Shown: positions 23,351-33,330, counted from the stretch's first letter. The stretch: 64,000 bases of DNA from Sphingopyxis bauzanensis (GCF_002205675.1 NZ_NISK01000001.1:1095303-1159302); one strand, 5' to 3'. A program made the numbers and translations. Notes: generated by a model from the sequence alone, not told the origin.

Positions 23351-24493
23351 TCAAGCTCCTGTTTTACGAACATAATTATGCGGAACAAAGGGCATGGCGG
23401 CGACGGTGCACGCGACCCGCTTGCCGCGCACTTCGGCGGCGATCGCGGTGCCGGGCTCGGACAGACCGGTCGGCACATAGCCCATCGCGATCGGCGCGCC
23501 GACGCTGGGCGCGAACCCGCCCGAGGTCACGACCCCGATTTCGGTATTGCCGTCGAACAGCTTGGCACCCTCGCGCACTGGCATTTTCCCGTCGACAAGG
23601 AGGCCAACGCGCTTGCGCGGGCTGCCGTCGGCGAGGTGACCAAGGATACGCGCTGCGCCGGGAAAGCCGCCTTCCTCGCGGCGACGCTTGCTGATCGCGA
23701 ACGCCAGATCGCCTTCGACCGGATCGATCGTCGGGTCGAGATCATGGCCATAAAGCGGCAATCCCGCCTCCAGTCGCAACGAATCGCGCGCACCCAGCCC
23801 GATCGGCTTGACTTCGTCCATCGCACACAGCGCGTCAGAAAAAGCGTTCAGCACCTCATTGGGCAGCGAAATTTCAAAGCCATCCTCGCCGGTATAGCCG
23901 GAGCGGCTGATCGCGATCGCATGGCCGTTCCACGTCGCACGCATCGCCTGCATGAACACGAGGCCCACTGCCTCGGGCACGAGCCGCGTCAGCGCGGTGA
24001 CCGCCTTCGGCCCTTGCAGCGCGAGCAGGCCATAATCCTCATTGTGGTTGAGCGTGATGTCGTCGGGCAGGCTTTCGCGCAGGTGCCCGATATCTTCCCA
24101 CTTCACCGCGCCGTTGACGACGATGCCATATTGATCACCCTCGTTGGTGATCATCAAATCGTCGAGAATGCCACCATCCTCGTCGAGCAGCAGGGAATAG
24201 CGCATCCGGCCCGGCTTCAGCGCCGAAATATCCCCGGGAACCAGCGTTTCGAGCGCTTCGGCGACCTTGTCGCCCGACAGCGTCAACTGCCCCATATGGC
24301 TGACATCGAACAGTCCGGCGTGTTCGCGGACCCACAGATGCTCGGCCATGATACCTTCATACTGGATCGGCATCCAGTAACCGGCGAATTCGACCATCCG
24401 GCCGCCTTTCGCGCGATGCCAGGCATCGAGCGGCAGCACTTCGGTCGCGGCTTCGATCGCGACCTCTTCGTCCAGCTGTTCGGTTTCGGTCAT
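23351..24493 (-). CDS. gcvT: Glycine cleavage system T protein (aminomethyltransferase)
   Basis: Transfers the methylene group from GcvH to tetrahydrofolate and releases ammonia. The 380-residue sequence contains LFDVSHMGQLTLSG, LLDEDGGILDDLMI and SGYTGEDGFEISLP, all hallmarks of GcvT. The start at 24493 is chosen because GGGAGA sits 5 nt upstream. It is the first gene of the operon and lies directly downstream of a tandem glycine riboswitch. Confidence 0.97.
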   Translation of the reverse strand: MTETEQLDEEVAIEAATEVLPLDAWHRAKGGRMVEFAGYWMPIQYEGIMAEHLWVREHAGLFDVSHMGQLTLSGDKVAEALETLVPGDISALKPGRMRYSLLLDEDGGILDDLMITNEGDQYGIVVNGAVKWEDIGHLRESLPDDITLNHNEDYGLLALQGPKAVTALTRLVPEAVGLVFMQAMRATWNGHAIAISRSGYTGEDGFEISLPNEVLNAFSDALCAMDEVKPIGLGARDSLRLEAGLPLYGHDLDPTIDPVEGDLAFAISKRRREEGGFPGAARILGHLADGSPRKRVGLLVDGKMPVREGAKLFDGNTEIGVVTSGGFAPSVGAPIAMGYVPTGLSEPGTAIAAEVRGKRVACTVAAMPFVPHNYVRKTGA

Positions 24494-24554
24494 GTCAGTC
24501 TCCCGCGGTTGCACGGCGGATGCGCGGCGGGGTGCCGCGCCTTTCGCCATGCCC

Positions 24555-24758
24555 CCTCTGTCACGGGAACCTGAGAGTTTTCCCCCGGCAACAAAGTCCG
24601 CGGTTACCCCTTCGGTGGCTCCAGCAGACAGCCGGAACGCTTTCCAGAGTGTCCGTTCCAGCCTGCGCGGTCCTGCTGACCTGAGAGTTTCCGGGGCGGT
24701 TGCTCCTTCGGTGGTGAGGCGCCGGTTACCCTGCCCTCACGCTCTCCCGCGCGGCCGG
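24555..24758 (-). promoter_or_regulatory. Tandem glycine riboswitch controlling the gcv operon
   Basis: On the minus strand two consecutive aptamer-like units precede gcvT. Unit 1 (about 24756-24680) starts with GGGAGAGCGTGAGGG and contains CACCGAAGGAGCAA and AACTCTCAGGT. Unit 2 (about 24660-24560) contains CCACCGAAGGGG and AAAACTCTCAGGT. The CCGAAGG and CTCTCAGGT cores are characteristic of glycine aptamers, and two in tandem is the usual arrangement for gcv operons. Glycine binding is expected to turn on gcvT expression. Confidence 0.93.
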
Positions 24759-24816
24759 TCGAATCTCTTGCGAAACCCGACAGACACCCGAGCCTTGGCG
24801 CTGCCCTTAAACGGAG

Positions 24817-25464
24817 TCAATCGGCGAGCGCGCGGATTGCGTCGTTTTCGTGGATATGCACACCCGAACCGTCTTGGCCAACGAGCGCAACGATCGCGGC
24901 GGCCACCGTCGGGCCATGAATCGAGCGGTAGCGGCGGAACGACCCGTGCAGCAAAGCATCGGCCAAGGGCGCCGCGATCGTCGCCAGCCCCTCACCCAGC
25001 CGCGGCGGCCCGGGCCGAGCGCCGAGCAGCAGGCCGGGGCGGATCAGGTCGAGCCGCGCGAACCCGAGCGCGCGCAACGCATCCTCGGTCTCGCCCTTGG
25101 TGCGCAGATAGAAATTGCCCGCTTTCGCCGATGCCCCCACCGAGCTGACGACGATCATTTGCGCCGTGCCGCCTTGCCGGGCACCGCGCGCCGCAGCGAG
25201 GATCAGGTCATGGTCGACGGCGCGGAACGCCGCTTGCGACCCGGCCTGGCGGATCGTGGTTCCGAGGCAACAGATCAATACCGCGGGTTGTTCGGCGGCG
25301 ATGATGTCGGGCCAGTTGTCGGACGGCGCCACGCGTTCAGCGTGGTGCGGTGCGAGCCCTTCGACCGGGCGGCGGGCGACGACCGTGACGCCCCTGCTCC
25401 CGAACGCGTCGATCACGGCGCTGCCAACTAGTCCGGTTGCGCCAACGATCAGTGCGTCAGACAT
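24817..25464 (-). CDS. NAD(P)-binding Rossmann-fold protein (NmrA/atypical SDR type)
   Basis: A 215-residue protein with an N-terminal nucleotide-binding loop ALIVGATGLVGSAVI, an internal ICCLGTTIRQAGSQAAFRAV segment and VVSSVGASAKAGNFYLRTKG. It resembles the small YwnB/Htatip2-like oxidoreductase group, which are atypical short-chain dehydrogenases without a clear Tyr-Lys pair. Its substrate is unknown. It overlaps the 3' end of the dNTP triphosphohydrolase gene by 8 bp, so it is probably the last gene of that transcript. Confidence 0.8.
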   Translation of the reverse strand: MSDALIVGATGLVGSAVIDAFGSRGVTVVARRPVEGLAPHHAERVAPSDNWPDIIAAEQPAVLICCLGTTIRQAGSQAAFRAVDHDLILAAARGARQGGTAQMIVVSSVGASAKAGNFYLRTKGETEDALRALGFARLDLIRPGLLLGARPGPPRLGEGLATIAAPLADALLHGSFRRYRSIHGPTVAAAIVALVGQDGSGVHIHENDAIRALAD

Positions 25465-26629
25465 GCGCCAACGCTCCGGGCACCGCAGGGCGCCCAAAAA
25501 TCTCGGCGTAGCGGTCGATGGCGAAACGATCGGTCATCCCGGCAATATAGTCGCCTATATGCCGGGTTGTCGCGCATTCGTCGCCGGGCAGACGGGCTGA
25601 CCAATCCTCGCCCATCAGGCGCGGGTCGTCGGCATAGGCGCCGAACAGCCGCCCGACGACCTCGTTCGCGCCAGCGGCGGCGGCGACCTGTTCGGGGTGG
25701 TGATAGAGGTTGGCGTACATGAAGCCCTTGAGCTCGCGCTCCTCGGCTGCAAGTTCGGGGGAAAACCCGCCGAGCGAGCGGCCCGCGGCGCGGACCTCGG
25801 CGACACTCGCCACGTCAGCCGCCACCACATTCGCCGTGGTCGCGGCGATCACGTCATTGACCATCACCCCGATCTGGTCGCGGACGAGTTCGCGCAACAA
25901 GCGGTCGCGCGGCGCGCCGGGGAAGCGTGCTTCGACGGCGCGGAAATTGGCGGCGACGAACGCCTGCTCCATCAACTGATCGAGATCGAGCAGGCCCGCG
26001 CGCAGCCCATCGTCAATGTCATGATTGTCATAGGCGATGTCGTCTGCAACCGCCGCAATCTGCGCCTCCAGGCTGGCGTGGCTGCCAAGGTCGAGCGCGA
26101 AATCACCATCGATGGCGGCGAGCGCCCAGCCGGGATCGGTCACCGGACCATTATGCTTCGCCAGACCTTCGAGCGTTTCCCAAGTCAGGTTCAGCCCGTC
26201 GAAACGCGGATAGGGACATTCAAGCGCCGCCAATGTGCGCAGCGTGTGGCCATTATGGTCAAAGCCGCCATGGTCCGCCATCGCCGCCTTGAGTGCATCT
26301 TCGCCCGCATGACCAAAGGGCGGATGGCCGATGTCGTGCGCGAGGCAGAGCGCCTCGGTCAGATCTTCATTCAGCCCCAGCGCGCGGGCGATCCCCCGCC
26401 CGATCTGCGCGACCTCGATGCTGTGGGTCAGGCGGACGCGGTAATGGTCGCCGTCGGGGGCAACGAACACCTGCGTCTTATGACGCAGGCGGCGAAAGGC
26501 GATCGAATGTATGATGCGGTCGCGGTCGCGCTGAAAATCGTCGCGCGGCCCGCGCACAACGCGGCCCGTTTCTTCATATCGACGCCCGCGGCTTTGCGCC
26601 GGGTTGCTGGCGCAGGCGGCGACGGTCAC
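25457..26629 (-). CDS. dgt: Deoxyguanosinetriphosphate triphosphohydrolase-like protein
   Basis: A 390-residue HD-domain dNTP triphosphohydrolase that hydrolyses dNTPs to the nucleoside and triphosphate. The N-terminal RDRDRIIHSIAFRRLRHKTQ segment and the metal-binding His/Asp residues in LTHSIEVAQIGRGIAR, LAHDIGHPPFGHAGE and DDIAYDNHDIDDGLR are present. It is of the shorter type-2 class rather than E. coli Dgt. Its start overlaps the preceding SPOR-protein stop by 4 nt. Confidence 0.92.
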   Translation of the reverse strand: MTVAACASNPAQSRGRRYEETGRVVRGPRDDFQRDRDRIIHSIAFRRLRHKTQVFVAPDGDHYRVRLTHSIEVAQIGRGIARALGLNEDLTEALCLAHDIGHPPFGHAGEDALKAAMADHGGFDHNGHTLRTLAALECPYPRFDGLNLTWETLEGLAKHNGPVTDPGWALAAIDGDFALDLGSHASLEAQIAAVADDIAYDNHDIDDGLRAGLLDLDQLMEQAFVAANFRAVEARFPGAPRDRLLRELVRDQIGVMVNDVIAATTANVVAADVASVAEVRAAGRSLGGFSPELAAEERELKGFMYANLYHHPEQVAAAAGANEVVGRLFGAYADDPRLMGEDWSARLPGDECATTRHIGDYIAGMTDRFAIDRYAEIFGRPAVPGALAHV

Positions 26630-28536
26630 TTGATCGGATCGACGGTCTCGCCCGCCTCGCTGTTGAACAGAAAGCCGTCGCCCTCCGCCTTTTTATAGTC
26701 ATCGAGCCATGTCTGGGCTGCCTTGCGACTGGCGAACGGTCCGACCAGCAGGCGCCGAGTCTGACCCCAGTCGGCCGTGCCGCCCGATTTGCCCTTGAAC
26801 AGCGCGGCGTTGCGTTTGGCGAAGCGATTATAGTCGAACGCCAGCGCCTTGGGATTGGCGCCGGTCGCGATCTGAACCCAGGTGCGCGCCGGATGCGCCT
26901 TTTTCTCGGCGGCTTCGGCCTTGGCCTTGGCGTCGGCTTCGGCTTTGGCTTTTGTCGCGGCCGCATCCTTTTCGCGTTTCGCCTCCTCGGCAGCATCGGC
27001 GCGGCGCTTATCCTCGAGCAATTTGGTCAGCGTTTCGGCACCGATTGCATTTTCGGGCTGGCTCAGCTCTTCAGGCGGAATTTCGATCGACCCGACAATA
27101 TCCGCGAGCGAGGCTAGCGGCGCGGAAACAGTTGCGGACGGCGCGGCCGCGACAGTCGCGGTACGAATCGGCGACCGTGGCACAGTCGTGGGGGCGCTCG
27201 CGGCACCACGACCGATGTCGGCAATCGAGAAGCCGGGTCCGACGGGGTCGGCCGATTGGGTTGGATTCGTGCCAACCGGCGCTGCCGCCGATGCCGCGGC
27301 GATCGATTCAGTCGCCGCCTTTGATGAAACCTCCACAATCGCCGGTTTCGGCTTCGAAGCGGCGGGGAAAGGATTTTCCGGCGTCGGTCCATCCCGAACC
27401 ACGGTCGGCGCCGGGCCGCCAGCGGCGGGAAACGGATTCTCAGCAGTCGGTCGCGGTGACGCGGTCCGGGGGGTGGGGTTCACTGTCGATGATGCGACCG
27501 TCGCCGGGCGCGGCGGCGTCGCTACCGTGGTCGGCGGAGTGGCGGGCGTCCGCGGCTGGGCATAGGCCGGTCCGAGTGGTCGGGAGCTGGCAGTCGAGGT
27601 CGGAGACGCGGTAGCGGCAACCGACGCCGCCGGCGGACGCTTCGTGCTGGCCGACGCGCGCCTGCCCGATGCAGCGGGGGGCGGCGAAGGCGGCGTTGTT
27701 GCCGCTATCTGCACGGGCTTGCGCTTCGGCCCGAGCTGGCCGTTGGGGAAGCGCCCAAAATGCGCCGCGGCGGCCTGCTGCGCAGGATTGAGCCGGTCCA
27801 TCTGGGTCAGATAGGGCAGGATATTCTGCGCCATCGCGGGTGGCATCGTCGCGTTGACGATTTCGGTGGCCTCGCCGTCGCGACCGTTCATCGCCAGGAT
27901 CATCGCGCGCAGCCGCCACGCGCCGCGATCCTGGGCGCGCAGTTGCGGGGTGAGCATCTGGATCGCACGGTCAGCCTCGCCAGTGATCCCGAGCGACAGC
28001 GCGTAGCGCCGGGTCAGTTCGTCATTCGGGGCAATTGACAGTGCCAGCTGATAATCGCGCTGCGCTGCATCCTGTTGGCCGAGCAGGTCGCGCGCCAGCG
28101 CCCGGTCGGACAGGAACAACCGCTCCGGCGCACCGAGCAGTTGCGCTTCGCCGAAATAGTCGAGCGCGCGGGTCGGGTTTTCCATATGGACCATCGCCGA
28201 CCCAAGCGCCGCCTTGATCGCCCCATCGCGCGGGCTCGCCTGTTCGGCGCGGACCAGAAACCCCAAGGCCGCACGATAATCATCGAGTTCGATCGACGCC
28301 CGCCCGGCGTCGAGCAGTGCGCGGGGATCGCTATGGTTCGACCCGATGCGGGCGAGCGCCGACGACAGCAAAGTCCGCGCCGCGGTGCGTTTTTCCATCG
28401 CCGCCTTGGTCGCGGCATCGGGCGGCGTCACCTGCGCGGACGCAGGCGCCGCCGCGAGCCCCAGAAGCAGCGCGCCGAACGCACGAGCGCAGAGCCGCGC
28501 GCGTGTCGGCTTCGCCGTCATTTTCGCTTGCCGCAT
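26626..28536 (-). CDS. Exported TPR and SPOR-domain protein
   Basis: A roughly 636-residue exported protein placed directly after ftsZ. A signal peptide (ending APASAQ) is followed by a TPR-like helical region (about 40-240). A long low-complexity Ala/Pro/Thr/Ser linker comes next (about 260-480), then a Lys/Ala/Glu-rich coiled segment and a C-terminal SPOR domain beginning TWVQIATGANPKALAF. SPOR domains bind denuded glycan strands at the septum, so a role in division is likely. The start is uncertain: ATG at 28536 is used, 28521 is also possible. It overlaps dgt by 4 nt. Confidence 0.85.
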   Translation of the reverse strand: MRQAKMTAKPTRARLCARAFGALLLGLAAAPASAQVTPPDAATKAAMEKRTAARTLLSSALARIGSNHSDPRALLDAGRASIELDDYRAALGFLVRAEQASPRDGAIKAALGSAMVHMENPTRALDYFGEAQLLGAPERLFLSDRALARDLLGQQDAAQRDYQLALSIAPNDELTRRYALSLGITGEADRAIQMLTPQLRAQDRGAWRLRAMILAMNGRDGEATEIVNATMPPAMAQNILPYLTQMDRLNPAQQAAAAHFGRFPNGQLGPKRKPVQIAATTPPSPPPAASGRRASASTKRPPAASVAATASPTSTASSRPLGPAYAQPRTPATPPTTVATPPRPATVASSTVNPTPRTASPRPTAENPFPAAGGPAPTVVRDGPTPENPFPAASKPKPAIVEVSSKAATESIAAASAAAPVGTNPTQSADPVGPGFSIADIGRGAASAPTTVPRSPIRTATVAAAPSATVSAPLASLADIVGSIEIPPEELSQPENAIGAETLTKLLEDKRRADAAEEAKREKDAAATKAKAEADAKAKAEAAEKKAHPARTWVQIATGANPKALAFDYNRFAKRNAALFKGKSGGTADWGQTRRLLVGPFASRKAAQTWLDDYKKAEGDGFLFNSEAGETVDPIK

Positions 28537-28595
28537 GGGCAAATCATCCCGATCTCCGGTCTGCCGTGCCCTGCGGGCAGCCGATTACAGCCCCG

Positions 28596-30062
28596 TTACT
28601 GGTTGTTCTGACGCCCCAGGAAACGCGGGATGTCGACACCCTCTTCCTTATCAGCCGTCTCACCTTCGGGCGGAGTGGCTCCACGCGACAGGCGCGACAT
28701 GCGCTCGAACAAGGTACCACCGCCGATCGAGCGGGCTGGCGATTCATCACCAGCCGCCGCATCGCCGGCCGATGCCGGCGCCGTGCGATAGTCGCTTACG
28801 GGTGCCTCAGGAGCATCGAGGACAAGTTCGTCGGACGTATCGTCATAGCTCGCGGCGACCTGTGACAATTCCATCGGCTCTTCACCGACCGCAGGCGCTT
28901 CGGCTTCAACCGTTTCGCTCAACGAAAAGCCGGGCGACGGTTCATTCGCGTCATCGGCGGGAACTTCTGCAACCACCTCTTCTTCGACGACCGGTTCAAA
29001 GGCTTCTTCGACCACCGGCGCAGTGGTCGCGGCGCGTGCCGGGGCAAAGGAGAAGCTGCGCGTCGCGGGCGAGGCCTGCGCTGCCGTTGCGCCGCTGCTA
29101 TCGATGCCGGTCGCAACCACCGACACGCGGATCTTGCCGTCGAGGCTGTCGTTGAACGCGCTGCCCCAGATGATGTTGGCGTCGGGATCGACCAACTCGC
29201 GGATATGGTTCGCGGCCTCGTCGACTTCCATCAGGCGCATGTCCTCGCCGCCAGTGATCGAGATGATGACACCCTTGGCGCCCGCCATCGACACGCCGTC
29301 GAGCAGCGGGTTGGCGATGGCTTTCTGCGCAGCTTCGAGCGCACGGCCGTCGCCTTCGGCTTCGCCGGTGCCCATCATCGCTTTGCCCATTTCGCGCATC
29401 ACGCTGCGCACGTCGGCAAAGTCCAGGTTGATCAGGCCGGGCATGACCATCAGGTCGGTGATCCCGCGCACGCCCTGTTGCAGCACTTCATCCGCCATGG
29501 TGAAGGCTTCTTTGAAGGTCGTGTTCGGATTGGCAACCAGGAACAAATTCTGGTTCGGAATGACGATCAGCGTGTCGACATGTTCCTGCAGCTCGGCAAT
29601 GCCCGAGTCCGCGGAACGCATCCGGCGCTGGCCTTCAAAGGTGAAAGGCTTGGTCACGACGCCGACGGTCAGGATGCCGCGGTCGCGCGCCGCCTTGGCG
29701 ATCACAGGCGCCGCACCGGTACCGGTACCGCCGCCCATGCCCGCGGCGATGAAGCACATATGCGCGCCGTTCAGCGCTTCTTCGACCTGCGCGATGCTTT
29801 CCTCGGCGGCCGCGCGGCCAACCTCGGGCCGCGAACCAGCGCCCAACCCCTGGGTAATCTGGGTCCCCAGCTGGATGCGCCGCTCAGCGGGCGACGCGTT
29901 CAGCGCCTGCGCGTCGGTGTTCGCAACGATGAAGTCGACCCCCTCGACCCGCGCCGCAATCATGTTCGCGATGGCATTGCCACCCGCGCCGCCGACGCCG
30001 ATCACCGCGATCCGCGGCTTCAGCTCATCGACCTGCGGTGGGCCAATATTGATGCTCATCAA
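28596..30062 (-). CDS. ftsZ: Cell division protein FtsZ
   Basis: The tubulin-like GTPase that forms the Z-ring. The 488-residue protein has the N-terminal [14 protein letters not shown] nucleotide site, the tubulin signature [13 protein letters not shown] and the synergy-loop region [12 protein letters not shown] long acidic Ala/Glu/Pro-rich linker (about 320-470) follows, ending in the conserved tail [12 protein letters not shown] that binds FtsA and other partners. A strong GGGAGA site precedes the ATG. The linker is longer than in E. coli, as is common in alphaproteobacteria. Confidence 0.99.
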   Translation of the reverse strand: MMSINIGPPQVDELKPRIAVIGVGGAGGNAIANMIAARVEGVDFIVANTDAQALNASPAERRIQLGTQITQGLGAGSRPEVGRAAAEESIAQVEEALNGAHMCFIAAGMGGGTGTGAAPVIAKAARDRGILTVGVVTKPFTFEGQRRMRSADSGIAELQEHVDTLIVIPNQNLFLVANPNTTFKEAFTMADEVLQQGVRGITDLMVMPGLINLDFADVRSVMREMGKAMMGTGEAEGDGRALEAAQKAIANPLLDGVSMAGAKGVIISITGGEDMRLMEVDEAANHIRELVDPDANIIWGSAFNDSLDGKIRVSVVATGIDSSGATAAQASPATRSFSFAPARAATTAPVVEEAFEPVVEEEVVAEVPADDANEPSPGFSLSETVEAEAPAVGEEPMELSQVAASYDDTSDELVLDAPEAPVSDYRTAPASAGDAAAGDESPARSIGGGTLFERMSRLSRGATPPEGETADKEEGVDIPRFLGRQNNQ

Positions 30063-30211
30063 AAAGTCTCCCTGCAGCGGCGGACAGGTGCCGCTTCCCC
30101 AACCTTGCGACCCAAACGAGCGGGTGTCCCGCCGCCCGGTTTCTTACCCCGCATTGCACTATTGTGACCGGGGAATCACCCAAAAAATTAACCTTTTTTC
30201 GCGTTTCACCG
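30063..30211 (-). promoter_or_regulatory. ftsA-ftsZ intergenic region, candidate ftsZ control region
   Basis: A 149 bp gap, the largest inside the division cluster, leaves room for a separate ftsZ promoter. It contains one GANTC site (GAATC, 30173-30177), the methylation target of alphaproteobacterial CcrM. An A/T-rich segment lies next to the ftsA stop. I cannot assign convincing -35/-10 elements. Confidence 0.35.
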
Positions 30212-31468
30212 CTAAAAACTGCTTTTTAGGGCCGCCATCAACCGATGCAGGATCGAAGTGCTCGCCGGACGATAGACGTCCTGCGACATCATAGGGAGAT
30301 CGCGCAGGTCGACCGGGTCCGACGCGGCGTACAGAACCAGACCGGCGAGCGTCGCGAAAGCGGGGCCGCTGTGCGCATCGGGCAGACCGTGCAGCCCGCG
30401 CGGTCGCCCGATACGCGCAGCGCGCCCGAGCGCGCTCTGGGTGTAATCGGCGATGCCTTTCAGGTCGGCGCCGCCGCCGACGAGCACGACCTGACGCCCG
30501 ATCGGGCCGACGAAATGCAGGTCTTTCAGCGTCCTGCCAATCTCTCCCATCATCGCGTCGAGGCGTTGACGGATCACTGTCACCAACTGCGCGCGGGTGA
30601 TACGCGGGGCATCGCCGCTCGTCGGCGCGCCGGGTTCCAGCTCGATAATCTCGTTATTGTCGCGCGGGCTGGCCGAGGCCGAGCCGTAAAAGCTCTGGAG
30701 CCGCTGCGCCTGACTGCGCCGGATGCCAAAGGCCGAGGCAATGTCGTCGGTGATGTCGCTGGCGCCAAAAGGCAGCGACGCCATTTCAACCAGCATGCCG
30801 CCGGCATAGAGCGACACCGTCGTCACCGCCGCGCCGAGTTCAACGAGCGCGACGCCGAGGTCGCGTTCTTCGTCCGACAGGCACGCCAGCCCCGCCGCGA
30901 TTGGTGACGCCACCACCGCGTTCACGTCAAGATGCGCCTGCCGCACCGCCGCCTCCAGGTTCCGCACCGGGGCGCCGTCGGCCATAATGATATGGATATC
31001 GACCCCCAGCCGGTCGGCGTGGAGCCCGATCGGGTTCTTGACCCCAGTCAGCCCGTCGAGCGTGTAGAGCGCGGGCTGCGCGTGGAGGATCATCCGCCCT
31101 TCGGGATCGATCCCGGCACGACCCGCGGCGAGCAGGTCGTCGATGTCTTCTTTCTCGATGCGGTGGCCGCCAAGCTCGCTTTCGATCGGCGCCACATCGC
31201 TGAGCAACCCGCCCGCCGAGAAACTGACCCAGACGTCATCGATATTGAGCCCGGCGATGCGCTCGGCCTGCTCGATCGCCTCGCGCACGATATGCTCGGT
31301 CTGCTCCATGTCGGCGACATAGCCGCGCTGGACCCCGCGGCTTTCGCGCTGCCCGGTGCCGAGCACGTGCAACTGGCCGTCGGCAGTCTGCCCCGCGATC
31401 AGCGCGCACACCTTCCACGACCCGACATCGAGCGCGGTGATGATCTTTTCGATGCGCGGCGGCGCCAT
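30212..31468 (-). CDS. ftsA: Cell division protein FtsA
   Basis: An actin-like ATPase that tethers FtsZ to the membrane. At 418 residues it has the LDVGSWKVCALIAG phosphate-1 motif, the SHS2/1C domain (about 85-165), the VLVGGGADLKGI phosphate-2 region and a C-terminal amphipathic helix (SILHRLMAALKSSF) for membrane binding. It starts 3 bp after the ftsQ stop. Confidence 0.98.
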   Translation of the reverse strand: MAPPRIEKIITALDVGSWKVCALIAGQTADGQLHVLGTGQRESRGVQRGYVADMEQTEHIVREAIEQAERIAGLNIDDVWVSFSAGGLLSDVAPIESELGGHRIEKEDIDDLLAAGRAGIDPEGRMILHAQPALYTLDGLTGVKNPIGLHADRLGVDIHIIMADGAPVRNLEAAVRQAHLDVNAVVASPIAAGLACLSDEERDLGVALVELGAAVTTVSLYAGGMLVEMASLPFGASDITDDIASAFGIRRSQAQRLQSFYGSASASPRDNNEIIELEPGAPTSGDAPRITRAQLVTVIRQRLDAMMGEIGRTLKDLHFVGPIGRQVVLVGGGADLKGIADYTQSALGRAARIGRPRGLHGLPDAHSGPAFATLAGLVLYAASDPVDLRDLPMMSQDVYRPASTSILHRLMAALKSSF

Positions 31469-31471
31469 GCC

Positions 31472-32410
31472 CTATCCTTCGTTCGACGCGGTGGTCGCGA
31501 CCGCATCGACCGCGGCGCGTGCGTCGTCGAGCTTTGCGGGCGCCACCTGCCCCTCATGCGGCAGGCGTAGCACGAACCGCGCCGGATCGCGCATGTCGAA
31601 ACGCAGGATGCCGCGCCCGAGCAAGCGGTTGGCGCCATCCAGATGCGCAAATTTGGCGAGCGCGGCCTTTGCTGCAACTTCACCTTCGGGGAGCGATAGC
31701 GTTTCACCGCTGCGGAAACGCAAATCCCAGCGGCGGTTGCCGACCCAGGTTGCGCCCGCGAGCAATTCTTTCAACGAGCTTGCCTCGGCCAGCAAGCGGT
31801 CGAGATCCTGCGAGCGCTGGTTCGCCTTGGGGCCGATAACCAACGGCAGGTCGGGCATCGTCGCGACGGTCACCGGCTCAAGCACCACACCCTTTTCGTC
31901 GATTAACGACAGGCGATTATTATGCTGCCAGATCGCCGCCGGGGTGCGTTCGACGATGTCGACAACCAATGTATCGGGCAGCCGCCGCGACACGCGCGCA
32001 TCCTTGATCCAGCCATAGCGCATCAAATCGCCGCGCACGCCGTCGAGGTCGACCGCCGCCATCGAACGGTCCTTTTGGGCCAGCGCAATGTCGTAAACTT
32101 TCAGCCGGTCGATACGATCGGCCCCAACGACCTCGACCTTCTTGACCTGAAACCCGGCGCGGCCGACCGCCTGCGCATATTCCTCATGAATCTTGGCGGT
32201 AACCCCGGTGGCGTGGGCGGCAAGGCCCGCGACCGCGAACAGGCCGAGCCCGATCGTCCAGTTGGCGACTTTCTGCAGCCGCTGCGGGCTGATCGGCAGC
32301 GCGTTGATTATCGCGTTGAGCCGCGACGTCTGTACCTTGCGGCGCTTCTTCGGCGTCCGTGCTGGTCGGCGTGGCGGCGAGCTGCCGCGCTTGATCCGCG
32401 TGTTACTCAT
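31472..32410 (-). CDS. ftsQ: Cell division protein FtsQ
   Basis: A bitopic divisome protein linking early and late division proteins. The 312-residue sequence has a basic cytoplasmic tail (1-50, rich in Arg/Lys), one membrane span (about 51-72), a POTRA domain starting at about VKKVEVVGADRIDRL, and the beta domain that binds FtsB/FtsL-type partners. The start overlaps the ddl stop by 4 nt. Confidence 0.95.
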   Translation of the reverse strand: MSNTRIKRGSSPPRRPARTPKKRRKVQTSRLNAIINALPISPQRLQKVANWTIGLGLFAVAGLAAHATGVTAKIHEEYAQAVGRAGFQVKKVEVVGADRIDRLKVYDIALAQKDRSMAAVDLDGVRGDLMRYGWIKDARVSRRLPDTLVVDIVERTPAAIWQHNNRLSLIDEKGVVLEPVTVATMPDLPLVIGPKANQRSQDLDRLLAEASSLKELLAGATWVGNRRWDLRFRSGETLSLPEGEVAAKAALAKFAHLDGANRLLGRGILRFDMRDPARFVLRLPHEGQVAPAKLDDARAAVDAVATTASNEG

Positions 32411-33330
32411 AACGCTTCCCCCACGATGCGTTCGACCAGTTCGGCATAATCCATGCCGACCGCGCGACCCTGTTCGGGCACGAGGCTGAGCGGCGTCATC
32501 CCCGGCTGTGTGTTAACTTCGAGCAGATAGATGCCCGCCAGCCCATGTTCGTCGTCCCAGCGAAAATCGGAGCGCGAGGCGCCCTTGCAGCCGAGCAGGC
32601 GATGCGATTGCAGCGCCAGGTCCATCATTCGCTGCGCGACGTCGGCGGGGACATCGGCGGGGCAGACATGCTCGGTTAGTCCGTCGGTATATTTGGCGTC
32701 ATAATCATAGAAGCCCGACTTGACGCGCAGCTCGGTCACCGCGAGCGCCTGATCGCCGAGCACCGCAACGGTCAGCTCGCGCCCCTTGATAAAAGGTTCG
32801 GCGAGCAGGCGGTCGAATTCCTGCCACGGACCCACGGCCTCGCGCGCGATCGGGTTGCCGTAATTGCTGTCGTCCTTGACAATCGCGACCCCGACCGACG
32901 AGCCCTCGTTGACGGGCTTCAGCACATAGGGGCGCGGCAAGGGGTCGATGGAATAGAGGCTCTCGCTGTCGACCATGGTCCCCGTCGGCATCGGAATACC
33001 ATGCGGCACCAGCGCCTGCTTCGTCAATTCCTTGTCGATGGCGATCACTGAGGTGACGAGCCCGCTGTGGGTATATTTGAGCCCCATCAGGTCGAGCATG
33101 CCCTGCACCGTACCGTCTTCGCCCGGAACACCATGCAGCGCATTGAACACGACGTCGGGTTTCGCCTCGGCCAGCCGCTGCGCCACGTCGCGATCCATGT
33201 CGATCCGCGTGACCTTGTGACCGCGGCTTTCGAGCGCGTCGGCAACGCCGTTGCCGCTCATCAGCGACACCTCGCGCTCAGCCGACCAGCCGCCCATCAG
33301 GACGGCGACATGCCACGGACCCCGGCTCAT
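32407..33330 (-). CDS. ddl: D-alanine--D-alanine ligase
   Basis: An ATP-grasp ligase making D-Ala-D-Ala for UDP-MurNAc-pentapeptide. The 307-residue sequence has the N-terminal VLMGGWSAEREVSLMSG, NALHGVPGEDGTVQG, the ATP-binding VLKPVNEGSSVGVAIV and the metal-binding LLEVNTQPGMT motifs. It overlaps murB and ftsQ by 4 nt each. Confidence 0.98.
   Translation of the reverse strand: MSRGPWHVAVLMGGWSAEREVSLMSGNGVADALESRGHKVTRIDMDRDVAQRLAEAKPDVVFNALHGVPGEDGTVQGMLDLMGLKYTHSGLVTSVIAIDKELTKQALVPHGIPMPTGTMVDSESLYSIDPLPRPYVLKPVNEGSSVGVAIVKDDSNYGNPIAREAVGPWQEFDRLLAEPFIKGRELTVAVLGDQALAVTELRVKSGFYDYDAKYTDGLTEHVCPADVPADVAQRMMDLALQSHRLLGCKGASRSDFRWDDEHGLAGIYLLEVNTQPGMTPLSLVPEQGRAVGMDYAELVERIVGEAL

Noticed and set aside
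23030-24574. A 514-codon plus-strand frame across gcvH and gcvT
   Set aside because: It is antisense to two certain genes and crosses the riboswitch edge; composition is that of reverse-strand shadow.
24555-24816. Possible tRNA or small ORF upstream of gcvT
   Set aside because: The conserved glycine-aptamer cores explain the structure; there is no tRNA-like cloverleaf or T-loop sequence.
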